From positions 3,456,501 through 3,520,500 of the forward strand of contig NC_023065.1 in the NCBI RefSeq assembly GCF_000513295.1: a stretch of DNA of 64,000 bases, given 5' to 3'. Below the pieces are notes generated by a model, which worked only from the letters and a program-made list of their open reading frames with translations, was not told where the DNA came from and did not search any database. Numbering within the stretch: the first letter of the stretch is position 1; every line of letters begins with the position of its first letter. The stretch comes from Magnetospirillum gryphiswaldense MSR-1 v2. Lineage in GTDB: Bacteria > Pseudomonadota > Alphaproteobacteria > Rhodospirillales > Magnetospirillaceae. A program made the translations under genes and the position numbers. Positions 26,093 to 35,328 of this stretch are shown here, one piece after another.

Positions 26093-27270
26093 CTGCCCCC
26101 AAGCGAAAAATCTGTGCCGTCACCGGCACTCGCGCAGAATACGGTCTGCTGTACTGGACTCTGCGCCGCTTGGCGGCTGATCCCCGCGCGCAATTGCAAT
26201 TAGTGGTGACTGGCGCACATCTCAGCCCGGTTTTTGGCATGACGGTGGACATGATCGAGGCCGATGGTTTTACCGTCGATGCTCGTGTCGATATGCTGCT
26301 TGCCGCCGACACTCCGGTGGCCATCGCCAAATCCCTGGCCCTTGCCGGCATCGGCATCACCGAGGCGTTTGAGCGCCTGGAACCGGATCTGGTGGTGTTG
26401 CTGGGTGATCGTTACGAAATTCTGCCAGCGGCCCAAGGGGCTATGCTTCTGGGGCTGCCCGTGGCTCATATCCATGGGGGAGAGGTCACCGAGGGCGCCA
26501 TCGATGACGCGATCCGGCATGCCGTCACCAAGATGAGTCATTTGCACTTCGCCACAACCCAAGACCATGCTGACCGTATTGTCCAGATGGGCGAGAATGC
26601 GGCCAAAGTTTGGAATGTCGGGTCACCTGGCGTCGAAGTCATCCGCAAGTTGACGCCCTTGTCGCGGGCCGAAGTGGAGGCCCGTTTGGGCATGGCTTTG
26701 CGTCCGACGAACTTGCTTGTTACCTACCATCCGGTGACGGTGGGGGTGGCGGATCCCGCCGCAGGCATGCGAGAATTGGTGACCGCGTTGAGCCGCTTTC
26801 CCGATGCCAGTGTGGTGATCACCGGCGTGAATGCGGATCCCGGCAATCGGGCGATCGCCAGCGTGGTCGAACAATTCGCGGCGGCGCATCCGGGTCGGGT
26901 GGCGGCTCGTCCGTCGTTGGGCTCGTTGCTCTATCTGTCCACCATGTACCAATCCTCGGTGGTGGTGGGCAATTCGTCCAGCGGCATCATCGAGGCGCCG
27001 TCGGTCGGCGTACCCACTGTCAACATGGGGGCGCGGCAAGACGGTCGCCCGCGTGCCGCCTCGGTTATCGATTGCGATGAAACCGCCGATGCTGTGGCTT
27101 CGGCGCTGGCCCAAGCCCTTGATCCAACCTTCCGTGACGGAATGCGCACCATGGTCTCACCCTATGATGGCGGGGATGCATCGGAACGCATCTCCCAGGT
27201 TCTGCTGACCCATCCATTGGACGGGTTGCAGAAGAAACGGTTTCACGACCTTTTGATCACAAGGGCTTAA
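26089..27270 (+). CDS. legG: NeuC/LegG-type hydrolysing UDP/GDP-sugar 2-epimerase
   Basis: A 393-residue WecB-fold epimerase. It begins I-C-A-V-T-G-T-R-A-E-Y-G-L (residues 8-20), the NeuC/LegG signature, then L-G-D-R-Y-E, I-H-G-G-E-V-T-E-G and V-V-G-N-S-S-S-G-I-I-E-A, covering the active-site His, Asp and nucleotide-binding Ser/Glu. These enzymes release the nucleotide while epimerising C2, giving a free 2-deoxy-2-acylamino mannose-type sugar for the synthase. It overlaps legC by four bases (ATGA). LegG is favoured over NeuC proper because LegC precedes it and LegI follows. Confidence 0.9.
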   Translation: MTAPKRKICAVTGTRAEYGLLYWTLRRLAADPRAQLQLVVTGAHLSPVFGMTVDMIEADGFTVDARVDMLLAADTPVAIAKSLALAGIGITEAFERLEPDLVVLLGDRYEILPAAQGAMLLGLPVAHIHGGEVTEGAIDDAIRHAVTKMSHLHFATTQDHADRIVQMGENAAKVWNVGSPGVEVIRKLTPLSRAEVEARLGMALRPTNLLVTYHPVTVGVADPAAGMRELVTALSRFPDASVVITGVNADPGNRAIASVVEQFAAAHPGRVAARPSLGSLLYLSTMYQSSVVVGNSSSGIIEAPSVGVPTVNMGARQDGRPRAASVIDCDETADAVASALAQALDPTFRDGMRTMVSPYDGGDASERISQVLLTHPLDGLQKKRFHDLLITRA

Positions 27271-27272
27271 GC

Positions 27273-28349
27273 ATGGCGTGCCTCATCATTGCCGAAGCCG
27301 GCGTCAACCATAATGGCGATATCGCTTTGGCCCACGCCCTTGTCGATGCCGCTGTCGCCGCCGGCGCCGACGTGGTCAAGTTCCAGACCTTCAAGGCCGA
27401 CCGTATGGCGACCCAACGGGCGCCGAAGGCCGACTACCAAAACGTCACCACCGATTCGGCGGAATCGCAGCATGCCATGCTGCGCCGGCTGGAATTGACG
27501 CCCGCCATGCATGATGAGTTGATCGCTTATTGCCGTCAGCGTGGCATTCGCTTCTTATCGACTCCGTTCGATCGGCAAAGCTTGGCCTATTTGGCTGGTG
27601 AGGTGGGACTTGACCTGATCAAGATTCCCTCGGGCGAGGTGACCAACGGACCGTTGTTGTTGGATGCCGCCCGTACCGGCCGCGATATCATCTTGTCCAC
27701 CGGCATGAGCGCGCTGGGCGAGGTGGAGGCTGCTTTGCAGGTGCTGACCTTCGGCATGCTCGAACCCACCCGGACGCCCGACGCGGCGCGGTTGGCTCAG
27801 GCGTGGCAAGTCACCGAGGGCCGGGTTCGGCTGCGGCAACGGGTAACCTTGCTGCACTGCACCACCGAATATCCGGCACCATTCGATTCGGTAAACCTAA
27901 AAGCCATGGAAACCATGCGCGCGGCCTTTGGCCTGCGTGTCGGCCTGTCGGATCACACGGTTGGCATCGCCATACCGATTGCCGGTGCGTCATTGGGTGC
28001 GGCAATCATCGAAAAGCATTTCACCATGGACCGGACCTTGCCCGGTCCTGACCACAAGGCCTCGTTGGAACCCTTGGAACTCAAGGCCATGGTCGAGGGC
28101 ATTCGCGCCGTCGAGTGGGCCATGGGTGACGGGGTCAAATGTGCTCAAGAGGCCGAGATTAAGAATATGGAGATCGCTCGGAAAAGCTTGGTGGCGGCCT
28201 GCGCTATCAAGGCGGGGGAATTGTTCTCGGCGGAAAACCTGGATGTCAAACGTCCCGGAAGCGGCATCTCGCCCATGCATTATTGGGGCCTGCTAGGACG
28301 TCCGGCAAAGTGCGACTATGATGCTGATGACCTGATCGTGGAGTGGTGA
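27273..28349 (+). CDS. legI: NeuB/LegI-type nonulosonic acid synthase
   Basis: A 358-residue synthase of the NeuB family. I-I-A-E-A-G-V-N-H-N-G (residues 5-15), V-K-F-Q-T-F-K, F-L-S-T-P-F-D, K-I-P-S-G-E-V-T-N and L-L-H-C-T-T-E-Y-P are the TIM barrel blocks, and the C-terminal SAF (antifreeze-like) domain follows with M-E-I-A-R-K-S-L-V. It condenses PEP with a six-carbon diacylamino sugar to make legionaminic (or a related) acid. In the 2-keto sugar set it is the committed step. It lies two bases after legG in the operon. Confidence 0.9.
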   Translation: MACLIIAEAGVNHNGDIALAHALVDAAVAAGADVVKFQTFKADRMATQRAPKADYQNVTTDSAESQHAMLRRLELTPAMHDELIAYCRQRGIRFLSTPFDRQSLAYLAGEVGLDLIKIPSGEVTNGPLLLDAARTGRDIILSTGMSALGEVEAALQVLTFGMLEPTRTPDAARLAQAWQVTEGRVRLRQRVTLLHCTTEYPAPFDSVNLKAMETMRAAFGLRVGLSDHTVGIAIPIAGASLGAAIIEKHFTMDRTLPGPDHKASLEPLELKAMVEGIRAVEWAMGDGVKCAQEAEIKNMEIARKSLVAACAIKAGELFSAENLDVKRPGSGISPMHYWGLLGRPAKCDYDADDLIVEW

Positions 28350-28356
28350 AGCTTTC

Positions 28357-29046
28357 ATGGCATCGATCCTGTTTATAGGCAAGCGTGACGACTTTTTTTG
28401 CGATCGGGCAGTGGAGTACATGCGGCTGCACTTTCCCGAGACGACATTCGTTCTGGCTCGGCGGGGCGATCCGCGGCCTGCGGTTTTCGACACGTGGCAG
28501 GGTGATTACATCGTGTCATATTTGTCGCCTTACATCGTACCGGGACACTTGCTGGCCCGTGCGAAACAGGCGTCCATCAACTTCCATCCGGGTCCACCGG
28601 AATATCCGGGGAGCGGCTGCACCAACTTCGCCCTTTATCATGAGGTCGAAGAATATGGTGTCACGTGTCACCACATGCTGGAAAAGGTGGATACCGGCGC
28701 CATTGTCGGGGTGCGTCGTTTCCCCGTCCTGCCAATCGATACGGTTTATGCCGTGACCCAACGCTGCTATGCGGCGTTGTTGGATTTGTTCTACGAGGTC
28801 ATGGACCGTTTGGCGGTCGGGCAGCCGTTGCCGGAGCAACCGGACAAGTGGACACGTAAACCGTTCAAGCGATCCGAGTTGGACCTGCTTTGTGAGATTA
28901 CTCTTGAAATGCCGGCGGATGAGGTCAAGCGCCGTATTCGGGCGGTGACCTTCCCCAACGCCCCCGGCGCCTACGTTGATCTGCATGGTCACCGTTTTAC
29001 CTATGCCGGTCCTGTATCGCCCCGGAAGGAGGCTATGCGTCCGTGA
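28357..29046 (+). CDS. Sugar N-formyltransferase-like protein
   Basis: A 229-residue formyltransferase of the methionyl-tRNA/GART fold. Asn75 and His77 in I-N-F-H-P-G and Asp112 in L-E-K-V-D-T-G-A are the Asn-His-Asp triad used by N10-formyltetrahydrofolate formyltransferases such as VioF and FdtF. It lies where the Campylobacter pathway would have the LegH acetyltransferase, between the synthase and PtmE-like genes, so it may formylate the 4-amino sugar (later C7) instead of acetylating it. It might act on another amino sugar of the region. ATG 28357 starts cleanly seven bases after the previous stop. Confidence 0.78.
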   Translation: MASILFIGKRDDFFCDRAVEYMRLHFPETTFVLARRGDPRPAVFDTWQGDYIVSYLSPYIVPGHLLARAKQASINFHPGPPEYPGSGCTNFALYHEVEEYGVTCHHMLEKVDTGAIVGVRRFPVLPIDTVYAVTQRCYAALLDLFYEVMDRLAVGQPLPEQPDKWTRKPFKRSELDLLCEITLEMPADEVKRRIRAVTFPNAPGAYVDLHGHRFTYAGPVSPRKEAMRP

Positions 29047-30095
29047 GGAATTGGGTTCGAAATCTGGTTGGACCCGATGCCGAGGCGCGCTCGGTTATCG
29101 CAGCCCTTGATTCCACACAGCAGAAGATCGTCTTCGTGGTGGACGAACAGCGTCGTCTGCTCGGTTCGATTACCGATGGCGATGTCCGCCGAGCATTGCT
29201 GCGTGGTCTTGATCTGTCTGCTCCGGCGGAGCACGTCATGAACCATACTCCCATCACGGCGTCGATTTCAGTGGCGCGTGACGAAGTAATCACTCGCATG
29301 CGCAGCGCCAGCATCCGCTATATGCCTTTGCTTGACGGTGATGGCATCGTGCTGGACATCGCCGCGCTTAACGACGAAGAAGACGCTGGCGGGAAGGATA
29401 ACTGGGTAGTGCTAATGGCGGGCGGATTGGGAACCCGGTTGCGTCCGCTTACCGACGACGTTCCCAAGCCGTTGATCCCGGTCGGCGGCAAGCCGCTTTT
29501 GGAAACCATCATCCAATGTTTTATCGACCATGGTTTCCGTCGTTTCTTTGTCTCCCTGAATTATAAGGGCGAGCTGATCAAACAGCATTTTGGTGACGGT
29601 TCTCGTCTTGGCTGCCAAATCATCTACATCGAGGAAGACGAGCGCATGGGAACCGCTGGCGCCCTGCGATTGTTGCCCGATCGACCCACGGCCCCGTTGA
29701 TCGTCATGAACGGTGACTTGCTGACCAGCGTGAATTTTAGTCACTTGCTTGATTACCATCGCGAACACAAATCTGCGGCCACGATGTGTGTCCGCGAGTA
29801 CAATTTCCAAGTGCCGTTTGGTGTGGTCGAGATGGATGCCCATCGGATCATCCGGATCGAAGAAAAGCCGCTTCAGCGCTTCTTCGTCAATGCCGGGATA
29901 TACGTGATCAACCCGCATTTGCTGAACTTGATGCCCGATACGGGCTTCTACGACATGACCGAGCTTTACGCCAAGGCTATCGAAGGCGGCAATGCCGTCG
30001 CGGCTTTCCCTGTGCGTGAATATTGGTTGGATATTGGCCGCCATGACGACCTTAAGCGGGCCAACCTGGAATTTGCAGAGGTGTTTGCGCGATGA
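29043..30095 (+). CDS. CBS-domain nucleotidyltransferase (PtmE-like)
   Basis: A 350-residue protein with two CBS repeats at residues ~10-115 (I-F/V-F-V-V-D-E... S-I-T-D-G-D-V-R-R) joined to a nucleotidyltransferase starting at V-L-M-A-G-G-L-G-T-R-L-R-P-L (residues ~122-135) with K-P-L-I-P-V-G-G-K-P. This is the architecture of Campylobacter PtmE, a glucosamine-1-phosphate guanylyltransferase that makes the GDP-GlcN precursor for legionaminate. Starting from a GTG at 29043 that overlaps the formyltransferase stop (GTGA). The CBS domains may bind adenosine ligands and regulate flux. Confidence 0.82.
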   Translation: MRNWVRNLVGPDAEARSVIAALDSTQQKIVFVVDEQRRLLGSITDGDVRRALLRGLDLSAPAEHVMNHTPITASISVARDEVITRMRSASIRYMPLLDGDGIVLDIAALNDEEDAGGKDNWVVLMAGGLGTRLRPLTDDVPKPLIPVGGKPLLETIIQCFIDHGFRRFFVSLNYKGELIKQHFGDGSRLGCQIIYIEEDERMGTAGALRLLPDRPTAPLIVMNGDLLTSVNFSHLLDYHREHKSAATMCVREYNFQVPFGVVEMDAHRIIRIEEKPLQRFFVNAGIYVINPHLLNLMPDTGFYDMTELYAKAIEGGNAVAAFPVREYWLDIGRHDDLKRANLEFAEVFAR

Positions 30096-31003
30096 AGGCC
30101 GTTGTCATCGGTTTTGGTTCCATCGGGGCACGCCACGCCGAAGTCCTGAGTGCTGCCGGTCATCACGTCGCAGTGGTCAGTCGCCGCACGGTGGCGTGGC
30201 CAGACCGCTTTGCCTCGGTCGCTGAAGCCCTGGCGGTGTGGCGTCCGGGACTGGTGGTGGTGGCAAGCCGCACGATCGAGCACGCTTCCGATCTGGCGGC
30301 TCTCGCCGCCGCCGGCTATGACGGCGTGGTCATCGTCGAGAAGCCGCTCTACGACGTGCCAAAGCCGCTTCCGGCGAACAATTTCGCGCGGGTGGTGGTG
30401 GGCTACAATCTGCGCTTCCATCCGGTGATCGCCGCGTTGCGCCGTGTGGTTGCCGACCGCAACGTCCTGGCAGTGCATTCCTATGTGGGGCAGTACCTGC
30501 CGCAATGGCGGTCGCAACAAGATTATCGCCAGGGCTATTCCGCCCATCGCGACCAAGGCGGCGGTGTTCTGCGCGAGTTGAGTCATGAGTTGGACTTCGT
30601 GATGTGGCTGTTTGGCCGATGGCGCCGGGTTACTGCGATCGGCGGTCATTTCAGTCACCTGGAACTACAGGCCGATGACATCTTCACCTTGCTTCTTGAA
30701 ACAGAGCGCACCCCGGTGCTGACCATCGCGTTGAATTTTCTCGACAGCCAAGTGCACCGGGAAATCGTCGTTCTGACCGATAGCGGCAGCGTTCGCGCCG
30801 ATTTGGTCGCCGGAACGCTTGACGTTGACGGCGTCGTCGAGACGATTGCGGTGGATCGCAATTCCACTTTTGCCGCCCTGCACGCAGATTCACTGGCCAC
30901 TTCTCCCACAAGTGTCTGCACTTTGGCCGAGGGTGAGAATGTCATGGAGCTGATCGCTGCTGCTGAACAGGCAGCCAAGACCGGAGAATGGATCTCAAGA
31001 TGA
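30092..31003 (+). CDS. Gfo/Idh/MocA oxidoreductase (PtmF-like)
   Basis: A 303-residue dehydrogenase with I-G-F-G-S-I-G-A-R-H at residues 6-15, V-E-K-P-L-Y, and G-G-G-V-L-R-E-L-S-H-E-L-D-F, the family's substrate loop. It sits directly between the PtmE-like and LegF-like genes, as PtmF does in Campylobacter. There it takes part in the early precursor steps feeding GDP-GlcNAc supply together with PtmA; the exact activity is inferred. Both ends overlap neighbours by four bases (ATGA), suggesting tight coupling. Confidence 0.8.
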   Translation: MKAVVIGFGSIGARHAEVLSAAGHHVAVVSRRTVAWPDRFASVAEALAVWRPGLVVVASRTIEHASDLAALAAAGYDGVVIVEKPLYDVPKPLPANNFARVVVGYNLRFHPVIAALRRVVADRNVLAVHSYVGQYLPQWRSQQDYRQGYSAHRDQGGGVLRELSHELDFVMWLFGRWRRVTAIGGHFSHLELQADDIFTLLLETERTPVLTIALNFLDSQVHREIVVLTDSGSVRADLVAGTLDVDGVVETIAVDRNSTFAALHADSLATSPTSVCTLAEGENVMELIAAAEQAAKTGEWISR

Positions 31004-31704
31004 AGCGTCTTTGCACCATCTGTGCCCGCGGCGGTTCGAAGGGCCTGCCCAGCAAGAACATCCGCTTGCTTGAGGGCAAGCCGTTAATCGCCCATACCAT
31101 CGAGCAAGCCAAGCGTTTACGCCATTTGTTCGTCGGCATCGCGGTGTCGTCGGATTCAGAGGAAATCCTGGCGGTCGCCAGAGAATACGGGGTCGATTTC
31201 GCCATTCGCCGCCCGGATTCCATGGCCACGGATACGGCTTCTAAATTGCCGCCCATCCAGCACGCGGTTGAAGCCGTTGAGGCCGCGTTGAGCATCCATA
31301 TCGGCGCGATCGTCGATCTGGACCCGACCTCACCGCTGCGCGGTGATGACGATGTGGTCGGCGCCGTCGCTTTGTTCGACAAGACCGGGTGCCAATCGGT
31401 GTTGACGGGGGCTCCGGCCCGCAAGTCTCCCTATTTCAACCAGATGGAATGGGACGAGGGCGGTTTCGTTCGTTTGGTCAAGCCCTTGGCAAATCCGCCG
31501 TTCCGCCGTCAGGACGGTCCGCAAGTGTTCGACATGAACGCTGCCGTATATGTCTGGCGCCGGGATCGCTTCATGGTTGACCCCAAGGTCTTTTATGAAG
31601 ACAGCCAATTGTTCGTGATGCCCGAAGAACGGTCGTGGGATATCGACAACCTGATCGATTTCGAATTCGTCCAACTGATGATGGCCAAGGAAAAGCAGCA
31701 ATGA
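31000..31704 (+). CDS. legF: CMP-nonulosonate (legionaminate) cytidylyltransferase
   Basis: A 234-residue CMP-sugar synthetase of the NeuA/KdsB fold. It begins T-I-C-A-R-G-G-S-K-G-L-P-S-K-N-I (residues 5-20), the CTP-binding signature, with L-D-P-T-S-P-L-R near residue 105 and D-M-N-A-A-V-Y-V later. It charges the nonulosonic acid with CMP. The start at 31000 overlaps the preceding stop as ATGA; an in-frame ATG four codons earlier (30988) is possible. In this operon position it corresponds to LegF/PtmB. Confidence 0.85.
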   Translation: MKRLCTICARGGSKGLPSKNIRLLEGKPLIAHTIEQAKRLRHLFVGIAVSSDSEEILAVAREYGVDFAIRRPDSMATDTASKLPPIQHAVEAVEAALSIHIGAIVDLDPTSPLRGDDDVVGAVALFDKTGCQSVLTGAPARKSPYFNQMEWDEGGFVRLVKPLANPPFRRQDGPQVFDMNAAVYVWRRDRFMVDPKVFYEDSQLFVMPEERSWDIDNLIDFEFVQLMMAKEKQQ

Positions 31705-32534
31705 GCACCGGAAAGCAGTTGAATCGCGATCTGTTTTCGCTGGCCGGTAAGGTGGCGGTAGTCACCGGCGGTACCGGTATTCAAGGCGTCCGCATCATCC
31801 GGGGCTTGGCGGCGTTCGGTGCCGACGTGGCCGTCGTCGATCTTGACCCGGAGCTTTGCGAGACCCAGGCAAAAGCCCTGTGCGCGGAATACGGTGTGCG
31901 GGCCATCGGCGTCTGCTGCGACGTGTCGCAAAAGGATCAGGTGGACGCCATGGTGAAGCGGGTAGTGGCGGAACTGGGTGGAATCCATGTTCTTCACAAT
32001 AACGCAGCCACCAAGAGCAAAAATCCCCAGGATTTCTTCGTTCCCTTTGAAGATTTCAGCTTCGATGTCTGGCGCGACATCATGAGCGTCAATCTGGACG
32101 GTGTGTTTCTGGTGGCTCAGGCTGTGGGCAAGCAGATGCTCAGCCAGGGCACCGGCGGTTCGATTATTCAGGTTTCGTCCACCTATGGTGTCGTCGGCCC
32201 CGATTTCCGCATTTACGACGGTTCGCAATACATGGGCTTCCGGATCAGCACCCCGCCGGCTTATTCGGCTTCAAAAGCCGCAGTTTGCGGTTTGACCCGT
32301 TATCTCGCCACGTGGTGGGGGCCCAAGGGCATCCGCGTCAACACTTTGGTTCCCGGTGGGATCGAGAGCGGCCAAAACGAGGTCTTTCAGGACAATTATG
32401 GCGCACGCGTGCCGTTGGGACGCATGGCGAATGTGGACGAAATGGTGGGCGCTGTGGTTTATCTTGCCTCCGACGCGTCCAGCTACATGACCGGCCAGAT
32501 GGTTGTGGTCGATGGCGGGTGGACCGCTTGGTGA
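31701..32534 (+). CDS. Short-chain dehydrogenase (PtmA-like)
   Basis: A 277-residue classical SDR. The cofactor motif T-G-G-T-G-I-Q-G-V is at residues ~20-28, N-N-A-A-T at ~95, Q-V-S-S-T-Y-G near 160 and Y-S-A-S-K-A-A near 190, followed by N-T-L-V-P-G-G. There is a distinctive insertion around Y-D-G-S-Q-Y before the Tyr, as in Campylobacter PtmA. With the PtmF-like oxidoreductase it should act in the early legionaminate supply steps. ATG overlaps the cytidylyltransferase stop. Confidence 0.82.
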   Translation: MSTGKQLNRDLFSLAGKVAVVTGGTGIQGVRIIRGLAAFGADVAVVDLDPELCETQAKALCAEYGVRAIGVCCDVSQKDQVDAMVKRVVAELGGIHVLHNNAATKSKNPQDFFVPFEDFSFDVWRDIMSVNLDGVFLVAQAVGKQMLSQGTGGSIIQVSSTYGVVGPDFRIYDGSQYMGFRISTPPAYSASKAAVCGLTRYLATWWGPKGIRVNTLVPGGIESGQNEVFQDNYGARVPLGRMANVDEMVGAVVYLASDASSYMTGQMVVVDGGWTAW

Positions 32535-32553
32535 CGGGGAGTCAAAAGTAGCC

Positions 32554-33870
32554 ATGCAAAAAATCATTTACCCGTCCTCCATTGATACTCGTCCTTTCGA
32601 GGGTGCAGGCAGCGGTATGGCACGTTACGGGCTGCCGGCGACGGTTCAGTTCTGCAAGCGATGCGTGATCTCGAATCAGCGGCCCAATTCTTCGGTGGAG
32701 TTCCGCAACACCGCCGACAGCCACAAAGCCACTATCCATTTCGACGCGGATGGAATCTGTGACGCCTGCCGTTTATCGGAACAAAAGGCGCTGACGATCG
32801 ACTGGTCCGAACGCGACCGTGAATTGCGCGAATTGTGTGACCGCTATCGTCGCAATGACGGCCATTACGATTGCCTTGTCCCGGGTTCCGGGGGCAAGGA
32901 CAGCTTCTATGCCGCTCACGTGCTCAAGTACAAATATGGCATGACGCCGCTGACCGTGACCTGGGCCCCGCATACCTATACGCCGTGGGGCTGGGACAAT
33001 TTTCAGCGCTGGATTCACGCCGGTTTCGACAACAATCTGTTCACCCCCAACGCCCGGGTTCACCGTTTGTTGACCCGGTTGGCCGTGGACGTGTTGTTCC
33101 ATCCCTTCCAAGCTTTTATTTTGGGGCAGAAGAACTTGGCCCCTAAAATGGCGGCGCTCTACGACATTCCCTTGGTGATCTATGGCGAAAGCGAAGCCGA
33201 ATACGGCAATCCGCGCGGCGACGCCGAAAAGGCCAAACGCGATTGGACGTATTTCACCGCCAACGCCGAAAGCGATATCTTCCTGGGGGGTGTGTCGGTT
33301 GCCGATTTGAAGGAAAAATTCGGCCTGAAGCAGAATGATCTGGATGCGTATCTGCCGGCTAATCCGGAAAAGCTGGGCAAGGTCGGTGTCGAGGTTCACT
33401 ACCTGGGCTATTATCTGAAATGGCACCCGCAAAGCTGCTATTACTACTCAGTCGAGCACGGTGGGTTCCAACCGTCGCCCGAGCGCACGCCCGGCACCTA
33501 CAGCAAGTACAACAGCATTGATGATCGTATCGACGATTTTCACTACTACACCACGTTCATCAAGTTCGGCATCGGTCGCGCCACCTACGATGCCGCCCAA
33601 GAGGTTCGTTCCGGCGACATCGACCGGAACGAGGCCGTGGCGCTGGTGCGGCGTTATGACGGCGAATGGCCTGAGCGTTTCGCCGACGAGATCTTCCGCT
33701 ATCTCAGCATCACCGAAAAAGAGTTTCCGGAAGCGCACATGATGTTCGAACGGCCGATCTTGGACCGCGAATATTTCATGAGATTGAGTGATCAATACCG
33801 CTCGCCCCATCTGTGGCGGTATCAAGATGGCGCGTGGAGTTTGCGTAACACCGTCTGGCAGGGAGGTTAA
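32554..33870 (+). CDS. N-acetyl sugar amidotransferase (PseA/PtmG/WbpG-like)
   Basis: A 438-residue protein. A CxxC zinc-binding pair sits at Cys34/Cys37 and another at Cys69/Cys72. The ATP-pyrophosphatase PP-loop S-G-G-K-D-S is at residues 112-117. It matches PseA, Campylobacter PtmG and Pseudomonas WbpG, which convert an N-acetyl group on a (CMP-)nonulosonic or other sugar to an acetamidino group, using ammonia from the HisH/HisF-like partners. Both partners are encoded next door at 33878-34633 and 35329-35967. It is preceded by a weak ribosome site (GGGGAG). Confidence 0.88.
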   Translation: MQKIIYPSSIDTRPFEGAGSGMARYGLPATVQFCKRCVISNQRPNSSVEFRNTADSHKATIHFDADGICDACRLSEQKALTIDWSERDRELRELCDRYRRNDGHYDCLVPGSGGKDSFYAAHVLKYKYGMTPLTVTWAPHTYTPWGWDNFQRWIHAGFDNNLFTPNARVHRLLTRLAVDVLFHPFQAFILGQKNLAPKMAALYDIPLVIYGESEAEYGNPRGDAEKAKRDWTYFTANAESDIFLGGVSVADLKEKFGLKQNDLDAYLPANPEKLGKVGVEVHYLGYYLKWHPQSCYYYSVEHGGFQPSPERTPGTYSKYNSIDDRIDDFHYYTTFIKFGIGRATYDAAQEVRSGDIDRNEAVALVRRYDGEWPERFADEIFRYLSITEKEFPEAHMMFERPILDREYFMRLSDQYRSPHLWRYQDGAWSLRNTVWQGG

Positions 33871-33877
33871 TACCTCG

Positions 33878-34633
33878 ATGTCCTTTCGTTTGATCGCACG
33901 GCTTGATGTCAAGGCGCCCTATCTAATCAAGGGCGTCCATTTGGAAGGCTTGCGCAAGCTGGGGCATCCTCGATTATTTTCCGAACGCTATTACCATGAT
34001 GGGATCGACGAGATCGTTTACATTGATGCCGTTGCCAGCCTTTACCAGCGCAATACCATCACCGACCTCGTGCGTGAAACCGCTAAAAACGTTTTTATCC
34101 CGATCACTGTCGGCGGCGGCATTCGATCGGTCGAGGACGCCAAGGGGTTGCTGCAATCAGGGGCCGACAAGGTGGCGGTCAACACCGAGGCGATCCGTCG
34201 CCCGGATTTGATTTCGGAAATCGCCAACCGTTTTGGGGCTCAATGCATGGTTTTGTCCGTTCAGGCCAAACGCACTGGAAACCAATGGGAAGCGTATTGC
34301 GATCAGGGACGGGAACGGACCGGGTTGGATGTGATCGACTGGGTCAGGCGGGGGACAGAACTCGGCGCCGGCGAGATTTTACTGACGTCGGTTGACCGGG
34401 AAGGTACCGGGACGGGCTTCGATCTGGACTTGGTGCGCGCCGTTACGCAAGCCGTGTCCGTTCCGGTGATCGCCAGCGGTGGAATGGGGCGGTCAACAGA
34501 CATGGTCGAAGCCGCCGAGGCTGGAGCAGATGCGGTAGCAATGGCTCGGGTTCTGCATTACAACGAGGTCACGTTATCTGACGTGCGGTCGCATGCACGT
34601 GCGGTCGGCCTCGTTATTCGTGAATTCATGTAA
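33878..34633 (+). CDS. HisF-like cyclase subunit, amidotransferase partner
   Basis: A 251-residue TIM-barrel protein of the HisF family with P-I-T-V-G-G-G-I-R-S, S-G-A-D-K-V-A-V-N-T and P-V-I-A-S-G-G-M-G, the repeated phosphate-binding motifs. A dedicated HisF/HisH pair next to WbpG/PseA-type amidotransferases supplies ammonia for acetamidino sugar synthesis and is not histidine biosynthesis. The N-terminal R-L-D-V-K-A and G-V-H-L-E-G differ slightly from histidine-pathway HisF. Its function probably is to channel ammonia to the amidotransferase rather than make imidazole glycerol phosphate. Confidence 0.85.
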   Translation: MSFRLIARLDVKAPYLIKGVHLEGLRKLGHPRLFSERYYHDGIDEIVYIDAVASLYQRNTITDLVRETAKNVFIPITVGGGIRSVEDAKGLLQSGADKVAVNTEAIRRPDLISEIANRFGAQCMVLSVQAKRTGNQWEAYCDQGRERTGLDVIDWVRRGTELGAGEILLTSVDREGTGTGFDLDLVRAVTQAVSVPVIASGGMGRSTDMVEAAEAGADAVAMARVLHYNEVTLSDVRSHARAVGLVIREFM

Positions 34634-34647
34634 GAAAGTCAGACTCG

Positions 34648-35325
34648 ATGACTACGGATTTTTCCGATCTTCATCAGACCATTGCCGCTATCTTGGAAAA
34701 AGAAATCTCTGAAGTTCCAGAGAGCTATAACAAGAAGCGGCCCTATCAATCGTATGAACGGATTCAATTTCCTGGCATTCGATGGTCGGTGGAGAAGCGG
34801 ATTACCGAATACGGCCTTACCCGTTTTCTCGGCGCTGACAAAGTGGTGTTGGACATCGGTTCCAACTTTGGTTTCTTCGTGACCGAATTCGCCATGACCG
34901 GCGGCTCGGCCCACGGTGTCGAATGGAACGGCTATCTGAACGATATCGGCCGCGCCACCGCCCAGGCGTTGGGTGTGTCAGGCAAGGTTGATTTTTTCAC
35001 CTGTTCCTTTGAGGATTTTATCGCCCCGCTACAATACGACGTCGTTTTTTCTCTCGCGGCCTTCTACACCGCTGACGGGCATGAGCGCACCGCCGCCCGG
35101 GATTATTTCGGCAAGGTCGAGGCGATGTTGAAGCCCGGGGGCGTGGTATTCTACGAATCCACCTCGTACACCAAGACCGAAGGCAGCGAGGCTTATTCCC
35201 ATTACTTGGCGCGGACTTCTGTGCTCGATTGGCTACGGGAGAACATGGAATTGGTGGAGGAATATGAAACCCCGTCGGGAAGTGATGGGTATTTCCGCCA
35301 ATTTGCCGTGGCGCGCCGGGTCTAG
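34648..35325 (+). CDS. SAM-dependent methyltransferase (possible PtmH analogue)
   Basis: A 225-residue class I methyltransferase. The SAM-binding motif V-V-L-D-I-G-S-N-F-G is near residue 70, and the later F-S-L-A-A-F-Y and L-K-P-G-G-V-V-F-Y motifs follow. It lies between the HisF-like and HisH-like genes of the amidino module, as a methyltransferase (PtmH) does near the Campylobacter legionaminate amidotransferase. It could N-methylate the acetamidino group. Similarity to PtmH itself cannot be checked here, so the role is inferred from place. Confidence 0.7.
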   Translation: MTTDFSDLHQTIAAILEKEISEVPESYNKKRPYQSYERIQFPGIRWSVEKRITEYGLTRFLGADKVVLDIGSNFGFFVTEFAMTGGSAHGVEWNGYLNDIGRATAQALGVSGKVDFFTCSFEDFIAPLQYDVVFSLAAFYTADGHERTAARDYFGKVEAMLKPGGVVFYESTSYTKTEGSEAYSHYLARTSVLDWLRENMELVEEYETPSGSDGYFRQFAVARRV

Positions 35326-35328
35326 TCG

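Noticed and set aside
24923-31704. Pseudaminic or true sialic acid pathway
   Set aside because: There is no PseB/PseC/PseG/PseH set. LegC, a hydrolysing epimerase and PtmE/F/A-like genes favour the legionaminate route over plain sialic acid.
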